Origin: Pseudomonadota bacterium
GTDB lineage: Bacteria > Pseudomonadota > Gammaproteobacteria > Burkholderiales > Burkholderiaceae_C
Direction: 5' to 3'
Length of the DNA: 57,610 nucleotides
NCBI GenBank assembly: GCA_029561195.1
Contig: JAKQJK010000221.1
Coordinates: 1 to 57,610 of the forward strand
The notes below the pieces were generated by a model that was not told the DNA's origin, searched no databases, and saw nothing but the letters and a program-made list of their open reading frames with translations. A program made the position numbers and the translations under genes. Positions 7,590 to 16,038 of this stretch are shown here, one piece after another (position 1 is the stretch's first letter; every line of letters starts with the position of its first letter).

Positions 7590-9277
7590 ATTTGACCAGT
7601 GGTAAAGGCGTTAGCGCCCTAGTTACTCAAAAAAATACTTTCTACTTACTGGCTTTGGCCTGTACCTACTTAACGATCGGAGTAGTACGTGCCGAGATGG
7701 TGTCAGGCGGTGAGGGGAGTTCTGATCGCTCGAGATCCATACAGCAGGTTGAAAAGGGACAGCGAATCTATCGGGAAGGTAAAGACGGGGCCGGTCAGCC
7801 GCTCATGGCGTTTGCAGCAGCGCAAACGCCACTAAGTGGAAGTGCGGTGGCGTGTGCGGCCTGTCATCGACGTAGCGGCTACGGCACTAGCGAAGGACAG
7901 TTCAACATTCGTCCCATTACCGGTCCGGCGCTATTTCAGGAGCAGACGTTACCTGTACGCAGCCCGCGCATTAAGGCGCAACTCGGCACACGTTTGCGTC
8001 CACCCTATACGGAGGCGCTTCTGGCTCGTGCCATTCGGACTGGCATTGACTCGTCCGGCAAGCCGTTGGACCCCGTCATGCCACGTTACCCGATGAATGA
8101 CGACGACGTCAAATCCGTATCGGCCTATCTCGCTACTCTTTCGGCAAACCCTTCACCCGGCGTTGATGATGAGGAAATTCATTTCGCAACCGTGATACAG
8201 CCGGGCGTTAGTACTGAAAAGCGCCGTGCGATGCTGGACATTATGGAAGCCCTATTTAGAGATAAGGGCGCCAACGTGAGATCTGACGAGCAACGTCGCG
8301 ATGCTGGCAATATGCGAATGTATCGCGCCTACCGGAAGTGGATTTTGCATGTGTGGGATCTGAAGGGTTCAAGCGAAACTTGGAAATCCCAGCTAGAAAA
8401 ATACTACGCCCAGCAGCCCGTCTTTGCGTTGGTAGGAGGCCTGGGCGAAACCAGCTGGAAGCCTATCCACGAATTCGCCGAAAGTGCGGAAATTCCAAGT
8501 TTGTTTCCCCAAGTAAATCTTCCTCTTCTGACCGGCGAGAACAACTACAACTTCTATTTCACAAGGGGAATCACCCTTGAGGCAGAAGTGGTGGCAAAGT
8601 TTCTTCGTGATCGCGGCGAATTGACAAATATTGTTCAGGTGTATCGTCCGGAATCGGCGGGCCAGGCGGCGGCCAATTCGTTCCAAAAGGCGTTGCCGTC
8701 TGGAACTGTCGCCAAGGAAGTGGTTCTAACTGGCCCGGCCGACGAAGTCTTCTGGAACACGGTCTCAAGTTTGAAACCAGAATCGCTGGTTCTATGGCTC
8801 GGGGCCAGCGATCTTGAGAAAGCAGCCTTACTGGGCAACCCCAACGCCAAGCCTGTCTACGTATCCTTCAGCCAAATGGGTGAGCGGTTGACACTAGGCG
8901 CAATTCCTTCAGGCACCAATGTTCGGATGATCTATCCATCAGACCTACCGCCTAAACATGCATCCCGGATGTTGCGCACAAAAATCTGGCTTCATGAAAA
9001 AAATATACCCATTGTTAACGAGACTATACAAATCAATACGCAATTTGCGTTGATCGTATTGAGCGATGCAATAGGGCACATGCAAGACAGTTTCTCGCGT
9101 GACTATTTGGTTGAGCGCGTTGAGCATGTCGTATCCCTGACGCCAACACCATCTATATTTCCGACGGTCAGTTTGGGCCCTGGGCAACGAATTGCCGCCA
9201 GGGGCGCTTCAATAGTTCAGTTTGGTGAAAACGACAGAACGCCTATCAAGGCAATCTCCGGGTGGATAGTGCCCTAA
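7586..9277 (+). CDS. Cytochrome c domain fused to a periplasmic-binding-protein-like domain
   Basis: Predicted 563 aa starting at GTG 7586, overlapping the SCO stop by four bases; the GTG opens a usable signal peptide (FYLLALACTYLTIGVVRA). Residues about 55-190 form a monohaem cytochrome c: CAACH at 90-94 and candidate axial Met165/Met170 in PVMPRYPM. From about residue 205 to the end the sequence resembles a type-I periplasmic binding fold (HFATVIQPG; FALVGGLGETSWKPIHEFAE), as in branched-chain amino acid binding proteins. The fusion suggests an electron carrier whose redox or docking is linked to ligand binding. As last gene of the MCO run it could take electrons from, or pass them to, the copper proteins. 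Function is inferred, the haem motif is seen. Confidence 0.85.
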   Translation: MNLTSGKGVSALVTQKNTFYLLALACTYLTIGVVRAEMVSGGEGSSDRSRSIQQVEKGQRIYREGKDGAGQPLMAFAAAQTPLSGSAVACAACHRRSGYGTSEGQFNIRPITGPALFQEQTLPVRSPRIKAQLGTRLRPPYTEALLARAIRTGIDSSGKPLDPVMPRYPMNDDDVKSVSAYLATLSANPSPGVDDEEIHFATVIQPGVSTEKRRAMLDIMEALFRDKGANVRSDEQRRDAGNMRMYRAYRKWILHVWDLKGSSETWKSQLEKYYAQQPVFALVGGLGETSWKPIHEFAESAEIPSLFPQVNLPLLTGENNYNFYFTRGITLEAEVVAKFLRDRGELTNIVQVYRPESAGQAAANSFQKALPSGTVAKEVVLTGPADEVFWNTVSSLKPESLVLWLGASDLEKAALLGNPNAKPVYVSFSQMGERLTLGAIPSGTNVRMIYPSDLPPKHASRMLRTKIWLHEKNIPIVNETIQINTQFALIVLSDAIGHMQDSFSRDYLVERVEHVVSLTPTPSIFPTVSLGPGQRIAARGASIVQFGENDRTPIKAISGWIVP

Positions 9278-9323
9278 GGTATTTCGATGAAATGGTTTGA
9301 ATGGCAATATGGAATGTTCCGCC

Positions 9324-10022
9324 CTATGCTGTATCTAGATTGCTGCTCCCCATAAGCCTGGAAAATGAACTGGGGCGTTCGATAAGCCCCATTTCCATGG
9401 CGACTAAAGTCATTTCAGTTACATTGCGCAAACCAAGCTTCTGCATCAAACTTGCGCGATGTTTTTCCACCGTCTTGGGGCTGACGCACAGAAACTCGGC
9501 CGCGCTGCGATTGGTTCTTCCTTCAGCTATGAGCTGGAGTATGCCGCGTTCACGATTGGTAAGAATATCGAGTTGCGAGGCTTTTCCTGATGATTGCTCT
9601 GGATGGAGAAAGCTTTCTACGACATGACCCGACACATCGGGGCTCAAATACTTCTTCCCACGCGCCACGCTTCGGATTGCTAGGAGCAGCTCCTCCAGAC
9701 TGGCGTCTTTCAATATATACCCGTCAATGCCGAGGCGCAACGCAGCTCTGACGTATTCTTCATTTCTGGAGGAAGTCAACATCAATACCTTGACTTGGGG
9801 TTGACGTCGTTTGATCTGCGCGGCGATGTCCAGCCCGCTGCTTCCAGCTAACCGAATGTCCATGATGACAACGTCTGGTTCCAGATTGCTTGCAACCTGA
9901 GTTGCTTCCTTCCCGCTTCCCAGTGCGTCAACAACGGTTAAATCAGATTGTTGAGAGAGCAGTGCTGTCAGTCCTTTACGAAACAGAATGTTGTCGTCAA
10001 CGAGAAGAAGTCGGATGCTCAT
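9324..10022 (-). CDS. Orphan NarL/FixJ-type response regulator
   Basis: 232 aa. The receiver domain has Asp9, Asp10, phospho-acceptor Asp55 (IMDIRL) and the conserved Lys in GYILKDAS. The C-terminal LuxR-type helix-turn-helix (about 150-215) includes LTNRERGILQLIAEGRTN and SPKTVEKHRASLM. It is the last gene of the secretion operon and its ATG overlaps the upstream stop (ATGA), so it is co-translated with the machinery. No histidine kinase is adjacent in the operon. It could feed back on the operon or on the convergent MCO genes; the partner kinase is unknown. Confidence 0.93.
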   Translation of the reverse strand: MSIRLLLVDDNILFRKGLTALLSQQSDLTVVDALGSGKEATQVASNLEPDVVIMDIRLAGSSGLDIAAQIKRRQPQVKVLMLTSSRNEEYVRAALRLGIDGYILKDASLEELLLAIRSVARGKKYLSPDVSGHVVESFLHPEQSSGKASQLDILTNRERGILQLIAEGRTNRSAAEFLCVSPKTVEKHRASLMQKLGLRNVTEMTLVAMEMGLIERPSSFSRLMGSSNLDTA

Positions 10023-10618
10023 TTAATTTTTCCTAATGGTGTAGGTACCGAAAAAGTGACTAATTCGTCGCTGGGCTTTCCCGTAAGACTTGACGTTGCT
10101 GTCGAATTCGCTGGGTTGTCTAAGCGCTGTGCTCCACCGAAAGCAAATACCCAATCCCGGTATTTGGAGCGGTCTTTGAAGTTCTCGTGAGCGGCCGGAA
10201 ATCCTGCCTGCTTGATGGGCTGAGATTCTGAGAGGCTATACACGCCTGAGAGCCGCTCGCCAACTCGAACTTCACCCCATTCGGTCCTACCTGTAATAGG
10301 GTCGGGGTACAGTCGCCTGAGGTGCCTGACAGGAATGGGATAACGATCGTCTTCTAGCAAAGCCTCGAATCCGGGGGGCAATACGCGGGCTGTTCCTGTT
10401 GGCGCAGCGAAGTAGTAGCGTCTGATAGCCTGCTGATATTCATTGCCTACAAACAAAAGTTGCTCCTCCCGTTCTCTCTGCTTTTGGAGGGTCCAGACGT
10501 CGACCGCCGCCATCAACGAGAGTCCGCCCAAGGCAAGAACGATTAGCAAGCCCAGCAACATAAAGCCGTTGCCGACTTTTCGCAGGCGGCTGACAGAAAA
10601 TTTGTGGAGTGGGCGCAT
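10019..10618 (-). CDS. Atypical minor pseudopilin-like protein
   Basis: 199 aa. A basic N-terminus leads into GNGFMLLGLLIVLALGG, the shape of a pseudopilin hydrophobic helix after a processing site, but the Glu at mature position 5 is absent (Gly instead). Loss of Glu5 is known for tip pseudopilins such as GspK. The rest is soluble, includes a coiled segment (TLQKQREREEQLLFVGNEYQQ region, about 43-63) and matches no family I know by sight. The gene directly abuts the preceding pseudopilin gene and overlaps the regulator gene. A tip or priming pseudopilin is my best guess. Confidence 0.75.
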   Translation of the reverse strand: MRPLHKFSVSRLRKVGNGFMLLGLLIVLALGGLSLMAAVDVWTLQKQREREEQLLFVGNEYQQAIRRYYFAAPTGTARVLPPGFEALLEDDRYPIPVRHLRRLYPDPITGRTEWGEVRVGERLSGVYSLSESQPIKQAGFPAAHENFKDRSKYRDWVFAFGGAQRLDNPANSTATSSLTGKPSDELVTFSVPTPLGKIK

Positions 10619-11017
10619 CTAGTTGCTGCCCTGTGGTGTGCTATTGGCCGAGGGTGCCGGCTGGACGTCGTAAACGTTGCCTAGCGAAGGATCGGCGGGT
10701 CCTACGACTCTCCAATTTGCCGACTCGCTTACAGGATCAAGTGGAATTTGCCGGAGGTATTTTTTTACGACCAGTTCTTCAAGATCATCGGGATACCGTC
10801 CAATATCCGCATTGAACTTGTCGATCGCATCCCTCAATGTTGCCAGATTTTGCTGTTGCACCCGCATACGGCCGGTATCCAGAGCATTGAAATACCGTGG
10901 TACTGCCAAGGTAAGTAAAAGTGCTATCAAGGTCATCACCACGAGCATTTCTATCAGGGTGAACCCATAAGTTTTCCCCATTCCGGAAGGCATTTGACTT
11001 GTTGTCATGAATGTCAC
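10619..11017 (-). CDS. Minor pseudopilin (GspG/H-like)
   Basis: 132 aa. A prepilin signal is visible: YGFTLIEMLVVMTLIALL with Gly-Phe at the cleavage site and Glu at mature position 5. A short alpha/beta body follows, with LRDAIDKFNADIGRYPDDLE resembling the GspG calcium-loop region (PDDL ELV, LDPVSES). The start overlaps the upstream stop (ATGA at 11014-11017), so translation is coupled. No prepilin peptidase gene is in the window; processing would need a PilD encoded elsewhere. Confidence 0.86.
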   Translation of the reverse strand: MTFMTTSQMPSGMGKTYGFTLIEMLVVMTLIALLLTLAVPRYFNALDTGRMRVQQQNLATLRDAIDKFNADIGRYPDDLEELVVKKYLRQIPLDPVSESANWRVVGPADPSLGNVYDVQPAPSANSTPQGSN

Positions 11018-11523
11018 CAGTCGGAATACTTTGTTCCGTCCAAGGCTGACTTTGTGGACTGGGAAGTGATATCAAAGACGTCGTCACCGGGCTGCGGGTC
11101 GTCGGGGCGACTGGCATAGGCCCTGGTATTCCAGGTCAATTCTGCGGAAAGAGTTGGATCCGTGTTGAAAGGATCCCGCGGCAACTGCCGAAGAATTACT
11201 ATGCGCTGGGAAGAAATCGAACCATTCAGATCACGTTTTCCGACTAATTCAAGGGGCTCGGTCAATTCTGAAAGAGTCGACGGATACCCTGACTGTCCAG
11301 CTTCACGCTTCAGAGTGCCTGCGTCCGTGGCGGCCTTGTAGGCATCAATACCGGCTCTTATGGTGCGCAGGGCGTGGCGCAGTTCAGACTCTTTGAGCCG
11401 TGTCGATGTCATTTCATAGAGTGGTAAGGTAAACATGGAAAGCAACCCAACCAGCGCAAGCGTGATTACTAGCTCGATGAATGTAAAACCGCGGGACGCT
11501 GCCCGGCGCGACGGGACTTTCAT
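11014..11523 (-). CDS. Minor pseudopilin (GspG-like)
   Basis: 169 aa. Prepilin motif RGFTFIELVITLALVGLL with Glu5. The body contains LRTIRAGIDAYKAATDAG and LPRDPFNTDP, the layout of GspG-type pseudopilins (helix, then a Pro-Asp-Pro turn). It is longer than the other minor pseudopilin. The start overlaps the secretin stop by four bases and its stop overlaps the next start, so three consecutive genes are translationally coupled. Confidence 0.86.
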   Translation of the reverse strand: MKVPSRRAASRGFTFIELVITLALVGLLSMFTLPLYEMTSTRLKESELRHALRTIRAGIDAYKAATDAGTLKREAGQSGYPSTLSELTEPLELVGKRDLNGSISSQRIVILRQLPRDPFNTDPTLSAELTWNTRAYASRPDDPQPGDDVFDITSQSTKSALDGTKYSDW

Positions 11524-13568
11524 TGCGGCACCGCTTGATCCACCTGCATCTCCGAACCGTCTTGTGCAGAAGGCGGTGAAGTTGCGTTGGGGTCTCCAGT
11601 TTTGCCAATGTTCCGGGGCAACGGCAGGTACGTGACTGCTGCAGGGTTCGGAGCAGTCCGGGGTGCATTCTGAATCGAAGGTGCGGGTAGACTTGGTATT
11701 GAAGGTGCGGTTCGGCCGGGTAAACGGCCGGCTGGCGTCGTAGCAACTGGACCTGCCGGAAGCGCGCTCACAGCACCAATAGGGTCAAGTTGCATTGCCC
11801 GCTCACGGATATTGCCTTCAGTGCCAGAGTAGACGTTTCGAACGCCGGCTTCAAGCGATGCGGGGGCCCGCAGAATATGCGGGGTAATGGAGAGCACGAT
11901 CTCAGTTTTACTGTCGGTGCCGCTGTTATTGCTGAACAGTCTGCCCAATACAGGAAGCTGACCAATACCCGGTACTTTGGACGCTGTATTGCGGTCTCCC
12001 GAAGATATCAATCCACCGAGAATCTGAGTTTCCCCGTCCTGAAGTCGAACAACCGTATTGGCGTTGCGGGTACCGATCTGATAAGCCAGCGAACCGCTGG
12101 GGCCAGAAATTTCTTTAACAATGGAGCTCACTTCCAAAGCAATTCGAATGCCTACTTCTTGGTCGTTATAGACCTGCGGTTCAAATTCGAGCTTGAGACC
12201 GACATCCTGGTATTGCACAGACCCAGTGACAACACCGGTTCCGCTTGCAGTAGGAGTAACAGAATTTGTAATGATTGGGACCCTGTCCCCAATCAGTATG
12301 CGTGCTTTCTCTTTGTTACGAGCCCGAATCCGCGGACTGGCCAATATATTGGCATCAGTGTCTTGCAGCTTGAGATTGATTCCCAGTGACAATGGTGTTA
12401 CCAGCAGGTCATTTCCGGTTAACGCTCTGAGAGCGCCAACGGTCATGCCTGTTGAGCCAGGAGTTGAAAAGGTGATCGAATCAGGAAACTTGACTCCCAG
12501 ATTCGTAAGGCGATCATGTGAAATTTCGAGTACTTCCACTTCAAGCATGATCTCTGGCTCAGGCACGTCATGGGCTGCAATAACTTTGGCTGCCACTGCA
12601 ATTGCGTCAGGGGTGTCGCGCATTACCAAAGTGCTGCTTCTCTCGTCCACAGACACATCTTTCACTTTCAATACAGTCTTGAGCAAAGTCTGAAGATATT
12701 TCACATCGGCGTTTCCGATTTGAAATGTGCGCACTTGCAGATCCTGATACTCTTTTTGCTTAGCTGCTGTGGCTGGAAAAATGAACAGCGTATTGGCATT
12801 AATAGTTCTCTTTTCAAGCTGGTTCTGGAGCAATATCAGATCTACAGTGTCTTCAACTGCAGCGTCTTTCACAAAAATCGTCGTTTTAAGATCGGCTCTC
12901 ACATCTCGATCCAGAATCACGTTTAGACCGGTCGTTCGCGACAGGGCTTCAAAAACCATGCGGAGATTTGCGTCCCGGAACTGTAGCGTTACAGGTTTGT
13001 TCATGATCGACTGGGCGGCAGACTTTTCCGCTTTCTCGTCCCGAATTTTGTTTTCTGTTTGGGAAATTAGCGCAAGCTGTCGTCGTGCGCCTTGATGGGA
13101 GGGGTTTTCCGACAAAGCGGCATTGGCTTTCATGCGGGCTGCGTCGATACGACCATCTGCAAGCAAGCGAGCGGAATCGGTGACGAGACGGGCGCTTCGA
13201 TCATCGAGCTCAATTCCGTTTAAGCCTCGTCGCGCTGGAGCGTGGGTCGACTCCACTTTCAACGCCCTAATGAAAAGCTCACGAGCCGCCGCCGTGTTGT
13301 TCTCCCTCAGTGCTTCTTCCGCGCGCTTTGCCAATTCGTTTGCGTAGGCGGTGCTGGCCTTCAACATATCTAAACGGTATTCCCCGTTGGTAGGTTCCAG
13401 CTGATGAGCTTTTTGGAGGCTTGATAACCCTTCCTCCTGCTTGCCCTCGGATAGCAACTTCAGGCCGTCACTGTGGTATCGCATGCCAGCGCAGCCAGCC
13501 AGCAAGACACCAAGGAATGCGACCGAGCCGGCACGCCTCGCTGAGTTTAAGAGGCAGGTAGTCTTCAT
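11520..13568 (-). CDS. gspD: TPR-containing secretin lipoprotein (GspD/PilQ-like)
   Basis: 682 aa. A lipobox (LLAGC, Cys26) marks it as an outer-membrane lipoprotein. Residues about 30-165 are helical repeats of TPR type (LLSEGKQEEGLSSLQKAHQL). An STN-like domain (about 190-255, LQFRDANLRMVFEALSRTTG) and an N1/NolW domain (about 275-350) lead to the secretin channel (about 350-560; VPGIGQLPVLGRLFSNNSG, TEIVLSITPHIL). The last 90 residues form a Pro-rich tail. Built-in lipidation plus TPRs may replace the pilotin (GspS/PilF) that other secretins need. This architecture differs from classic GspD, which has N0-N3 domains and no TPR. Confidence 0.92.
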   Translation of the reverse strand: MKTTCLLNSARRAGSVAFLGVLLAGCAGMRYHSDGLKLLSEGKQEEGLSSLQKAHQLEPTNGEYRLDMLKASTAYANELAKRAEEALRENNTAAARELFIRALKVESTHAPARRGLNGIELDDRSARLVTDSARLLADGRIDAARMKANAALSENPSHQGARRQLALISQTENKIRDEKAEKSAAQSIMNKPVTLQFRDANLRMVFEALSRTTGLNVILDRDVRADLKTTIFVKDAAVEDTVDLILLQNQLEKRTINANTLFIFPATAAKQKEYQDLQVRTFQIGNADVKYLQTLLKTVLKVKDVSVDERSSTLVMRDTPDAIAVAAKVIAAHDVPEPEIMLEVEVLEISHDRLTNLGVKFPDSITFSTPGSTGMTVGALRALTGNDLLVTPLSLGINLKLQDTDANILASPRIRARNKEKARILIGDRVPIITNSVTPTASGTGVVTGSVQYQDVGLKLEFEPQVYNDQEVGIRIALEVSSIVKEISGPSGSLAYQIGTRNANTVVRLQDGETQILGGLISSGDRNTASKVPGIGQLPVLGRLFSNNSGTDSKTEIVLSITPHILRAPASLEAGVRNVYSGTEGNIRERAMQLDPIGAVSALPAGPVATTPAGRLPGRTAPSIPSLPAPSIQNAPRTAPNPAAVTYLPLPRNIGKTGDPNATSPPSAQDGSEMQVDQAVPQ

Positions 13569-14119
13569 TTTGTAGTCCCCAAAATATTGAGCGTTTGTAG
13601 CGTGTTTAATGGCAAATAGGTAATGACGATTTGTTGTGGACCGAGTGTGTCGACGCGGTACGTGTTGTTGTCTAGCAAGTCACCCGCTGCGACGACAAGT
13701 AGCACGTCGCCCTTGGACAGGAAGGCCTGTGGTTTTGCGGAGCCTCTCTCTATCAGTCCCACAAAAGTGAAGGGCAGCGGAGGGGCTACAGGTATCACTG
13801 GAGCAGGTGGGGGCGGTGGCGGAGCAATGCGCGGTGGTGGTGGCGGTGGTAACCAACTTAATTTGGCAAACGCTTCGCCCTTCGAGTCCGGTGCAACACG
13901 GCTGCGCTGCGGCAACGCCAGATTGATATCCCGTGATTCGGCCGACTTTGGGTCCGACGCTTCTGGCGCGTTTTTGACGGGCCGCTCGCGAGTAATCGCC
14001 TCGACGACCGAGCCTGAATCACTAGCTGTCGATCGAACCCAGTGGGTCACAACGAAAAGGCCCGCCACGCTAGCCAGCGCGAGCATAAGTAGCTGAAATG
14101 GTTTCTTGACGGCAGTCAT
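13565..14119 (-). CDS. Inner-membrane PilP/GspC-like connector with polyproline linker
   Basis: 184 aa from ATG 14119; the frame extends further upstream (to 14218) but that part overlaps the previous gene. One membrane helix (LLMLALASVAGLFVV) near the N-terminus, a linker with two runs of six prolines, then a C-terminal domain of about 65 residues (FVGLIERGSAKPQAFLSKGD) that looks like the homology region of GspC/PilP. Known role: linking the inner-membrane platform to the secretin. The stop overlaps the secretin start, fitting a direct partner. The polyproline runs would probably need EF-P for translation. Confidence 0.78.
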   Translation of the reverse strand: MTAVKKPFQLLMLALASVAGLFVVTHWVRSTASDSGSVVEAITRERPVKNAPEASDPKSAESRDINLALPQRSRVAPDSKGEAFAKLSWLPPPPPPRIAPPPPPPAPVIPVAPPLPFTFVGLIERGSAKPQAFLSKGDVLLVVAAGDLLDNNTYRVDTLGPQQIVITYLPLNTLQTLNILGTTK

Positions 14120-14120
14120 T

Positions 14121-14669
14121 TCATGGCCTCTGATACACAAAGCTGAATCGGACAACTGACTCGAGCACATTGCTACCCGCCGCGCTGCGTGCCATTCGCA
14201 GTTCGTCCATGGATGCATTGGGTACTGCCAGCAAAACGTCTGCAGTGAAATCCCGAATTGCAGCGTAGTCTGCGTTTAGTGGGTATGTGGCGGTGACAAT
14301 TACGAGGGGAGCTGTTGCATCCTTTTTGACTTGATAGTCCCCCTTGGGAAGCTGAATGTTGAAGCGCTTTGCACTCGTGAACACCTGATTCAGGTTTTCT
14401 GAGTTCTGCGACAGAGGTGGAAATGCCGATACAAATTCACCGATTTGTTGGCCCACAGGAATGCGGCTAACAGCGACCCTTGATATCGCTGGAGATTTCG
14501 CACTTTCTCTCGTTTTGATCGCGGTTGTCAATGCTTCACCCTCGGCCGCGAGCCTTGGAAGCCAGGTCAATATCAGCAATGCACAGAAAGCTAGTGCCAG
14601 AGCCGCCATGCCATGCGTCCCTAAATGCCTATGTGCGCGGCGCCAAAAACCAAGCAATGCAAGGTTCAT
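14121..14669 (-). CDS. PilO/GspM-like alignment protein
   Basis: 182 aa. A single N-terminal membrane helix (AALALAFCALLILTWLP) and a periplasmic ferredoxin-like domain with NADYAAIRDFTADVLLAVP, the signature helix of PilO/GspM-type proteins. Known role: dimerises with the PilN/GspL partner and aligns the inner-membrane platform. It starts inside the stop of the PilN-like gene and ends one base before the PilP-like start. Sequence identity to known members is low; order and topology support the call. Confidence 0.78.
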   Translation of the reverse strand: MNLALLGFWRRAHRHLGTHGMAALALAFCALLILTWLPRLAAEGEALTTAIKTRESAKSPAISRVAVSRIPVGQQIGEFVSAFPPLSQNSENLNQVFTSAKRFNIQLPKGDYQVKKDATAPLVIVTATYPLNADYAAIRDFTADVLLAVPNASMDELRMARSAAGSNVLESVVRFSFVYQRP

Positions 14670-15208
14670 GGTGTCTCTCCCCAGGAAGCTCGTATTTGAA
14701 AACGCAACGGGTTTCCGGGGGCTTGCAACTGGACTTGATGCGAAACCAAAACGACGTTCGCTAGGTTGGGGTCGCTCTGCAATGCCTGCAAATACTTGAT
14801 CATGTCCATCGGACCTGCGGCCTCGGCAGTCAACGAGATACTGCGCTTGACAGCAGAAGGCTCTACAGCCAACAGCGCCACGTTTGATGGCGCCTTCTCA
14901 AGAGATACCAACAAATCCGCCCACGGTGCCGCCAAATTGCGAGAAGTCATCCTGATAAAGCGTACGCGAGAAATTTCGGTAGGATCAACCTTCGGTGGTG
15001 GCGGTGCTGAGACACGAACGCCAGCCTTGCGGGCGCCGTCCATTGCGACAAGTTCTTGTTGCTTAGCTGAATTTTCAGATGCCGCTTTCGCGGCATAAAT
15101 CGCTGCGAAAGAAAACAGTGTGAAGGCGGCGACCAAATAGACTGAGCCTGCAGCCGATCTTCTGTTGGCCTGTGGCGCAAACTCCAAGTTGAGCAGATTC
15201 TTGGTCAT
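14666..15208 (-). CDS. PilN-like alignment protein
   Basis: 180 aa. A short cytoplasmic N-terminus beginning MTKNLLNLEFAPQANRR, which fits the PilN peptide that docks into PilM. One membrane helix (VYLVAAFTLFSFAAIYAAK), then a periplasmic domain with WADLLVSLEKAPSNVALLAV and MDMIKYLQALQSDP, typical of PilN. Overlaps both neighbours by four bases. In classic type II systems this part is fused to the cytoplasmic domain as GspL; here it is split as in type IV pili. Confidence 0.8.
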   Translation of the reverse strand: MTKNLLNLEFAPQANRRSAAGSVYLVAAFTLFSFAAIYAAKAASENSAKQQELVAMDGARKAGVRVSAPPPPKVDPTEISRVRFIRMTSRNLAAPWADLLVSLEKAPSNVALLAVEPSAVKRSISLTAEAAGPMDMIKYLQALQSDPNLANVVLVSHQVQLQAPGNPLRFQIRASWGETP

Positions 15209-16038
15209 ACCGAATTCTCAGTAGGGCGTACGACAGTCCAGCGTGACGCAACGGAAATTGGGGAATTGTCAGAGGCGACCAGCAGAAATGTTGAGTTGGC
15301 TTCTGCGTCGCATCCGATGCTGGCCAACAGACGGTCCACCCGTTCATCGATTGGAAAAGTCAGGTTTCCGGAGTTTGATTCATCTTCTACGTGGCTAATC
15401 GGCCCGAAAGTTAACGCGACGATGCTGCCACGCAGAACATAGACAGCCATGACGTGGCCTGCTGAAGCTGCTGAAAACACACCAGTTCCATCTGGCAAAT
15501 CGCCAGCGTGAAGGTTCCACTGGGTGCAGAATTCGGTCTGCAGTGAATTCAATTGCAATTGAAGACGGGTCGCCGTTTGAACCAAGGTTTCGACGTCCTG
15601 TGTGCCAATCGACGAAATGAGCAGGTGGTGTCGGTCTGGCTGAAGCTGCCACCTAACGATCTGCGTCACCGCGCTTTCGCCGAGTACTTCCGTGACGCAA
15701 GACATGGCAATTGCCTGGAGCTGGCGATCGCTGGCATTCCTGTAGTCGCCTGTCGCAATATCGTAATGGACTCGCGAATCTGACAACACAACTTTGAGGT
15801 GTGCCATTCGAGTTGAAGCCTCAGCGTCCAATTCCGAGACCACTGCCTCAACCGCATCGCTGTAGGATTCTTCAGGCGCATCTTTGGCGATCGATAAGTC
15901 GAGGTCCAGTGTCGATGGTCCGAATACATGTCGTGATCTCGCGAGAACTTTGTTTCGTGACCATGCGGGTCGCAAAACCCCCCGAACCGTGCGCGTTCCA
16001 ACGTGAAGGTGCAGAGACCTACTCAATAGGTGTGACAC
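15205..16038 (-). CDS. PilM-like actin-fold cytoplasmic protein (GspL N-domain equivalent)
   Basis: 277 aa from GTG 16038, supported by AGGA upstream; the start lies inside the end of the ATPase gene. No signal or membrane helix. Segments such as LKVVLSDSRVHYDI and MAVYVLRGSIVALTFG fit a degenerate actin-like PilM/GspL fold, but ATP-binding motifs are not obvious by eye. Position between the ATPase and the PilN-like gene supports the role of linking ATPase and platform. Moderate confidence on family, high on being a real gene. Confidence 0.75.
   Translation of the reverse strand: MSHLLSRSLHLHVGTRTVRGVLRPAWSRNKVLARSRHVFGPSTLDLDLSIAKDAPEESYSDAVEAVVSELDAEASTRMAHLKVVLSDSRVHYDIATGDYRNASDRQLQAIAMSCVTEVLGESAVTQIVRWQLQPDRHHLLISSIGTQDVETLVQTATRLQLQLNSLQTEFCTQWNLHAGDLPDGTGVFSAASAGHVMAVYVLRGSIVALTFGPISHVEDESNSGNLTFPIDERVDRLLASIGCDAEANSTFLLVASDNSPISVASRWTVVRPTENSV

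Noticed and set aside
13623-14096. Gly-rich plus-strand frame of 157 codons
   Set aside because: Antisense to the polyproline-containing PilP/GspC-like gene; the glycine runs are the complement of its proline codons.
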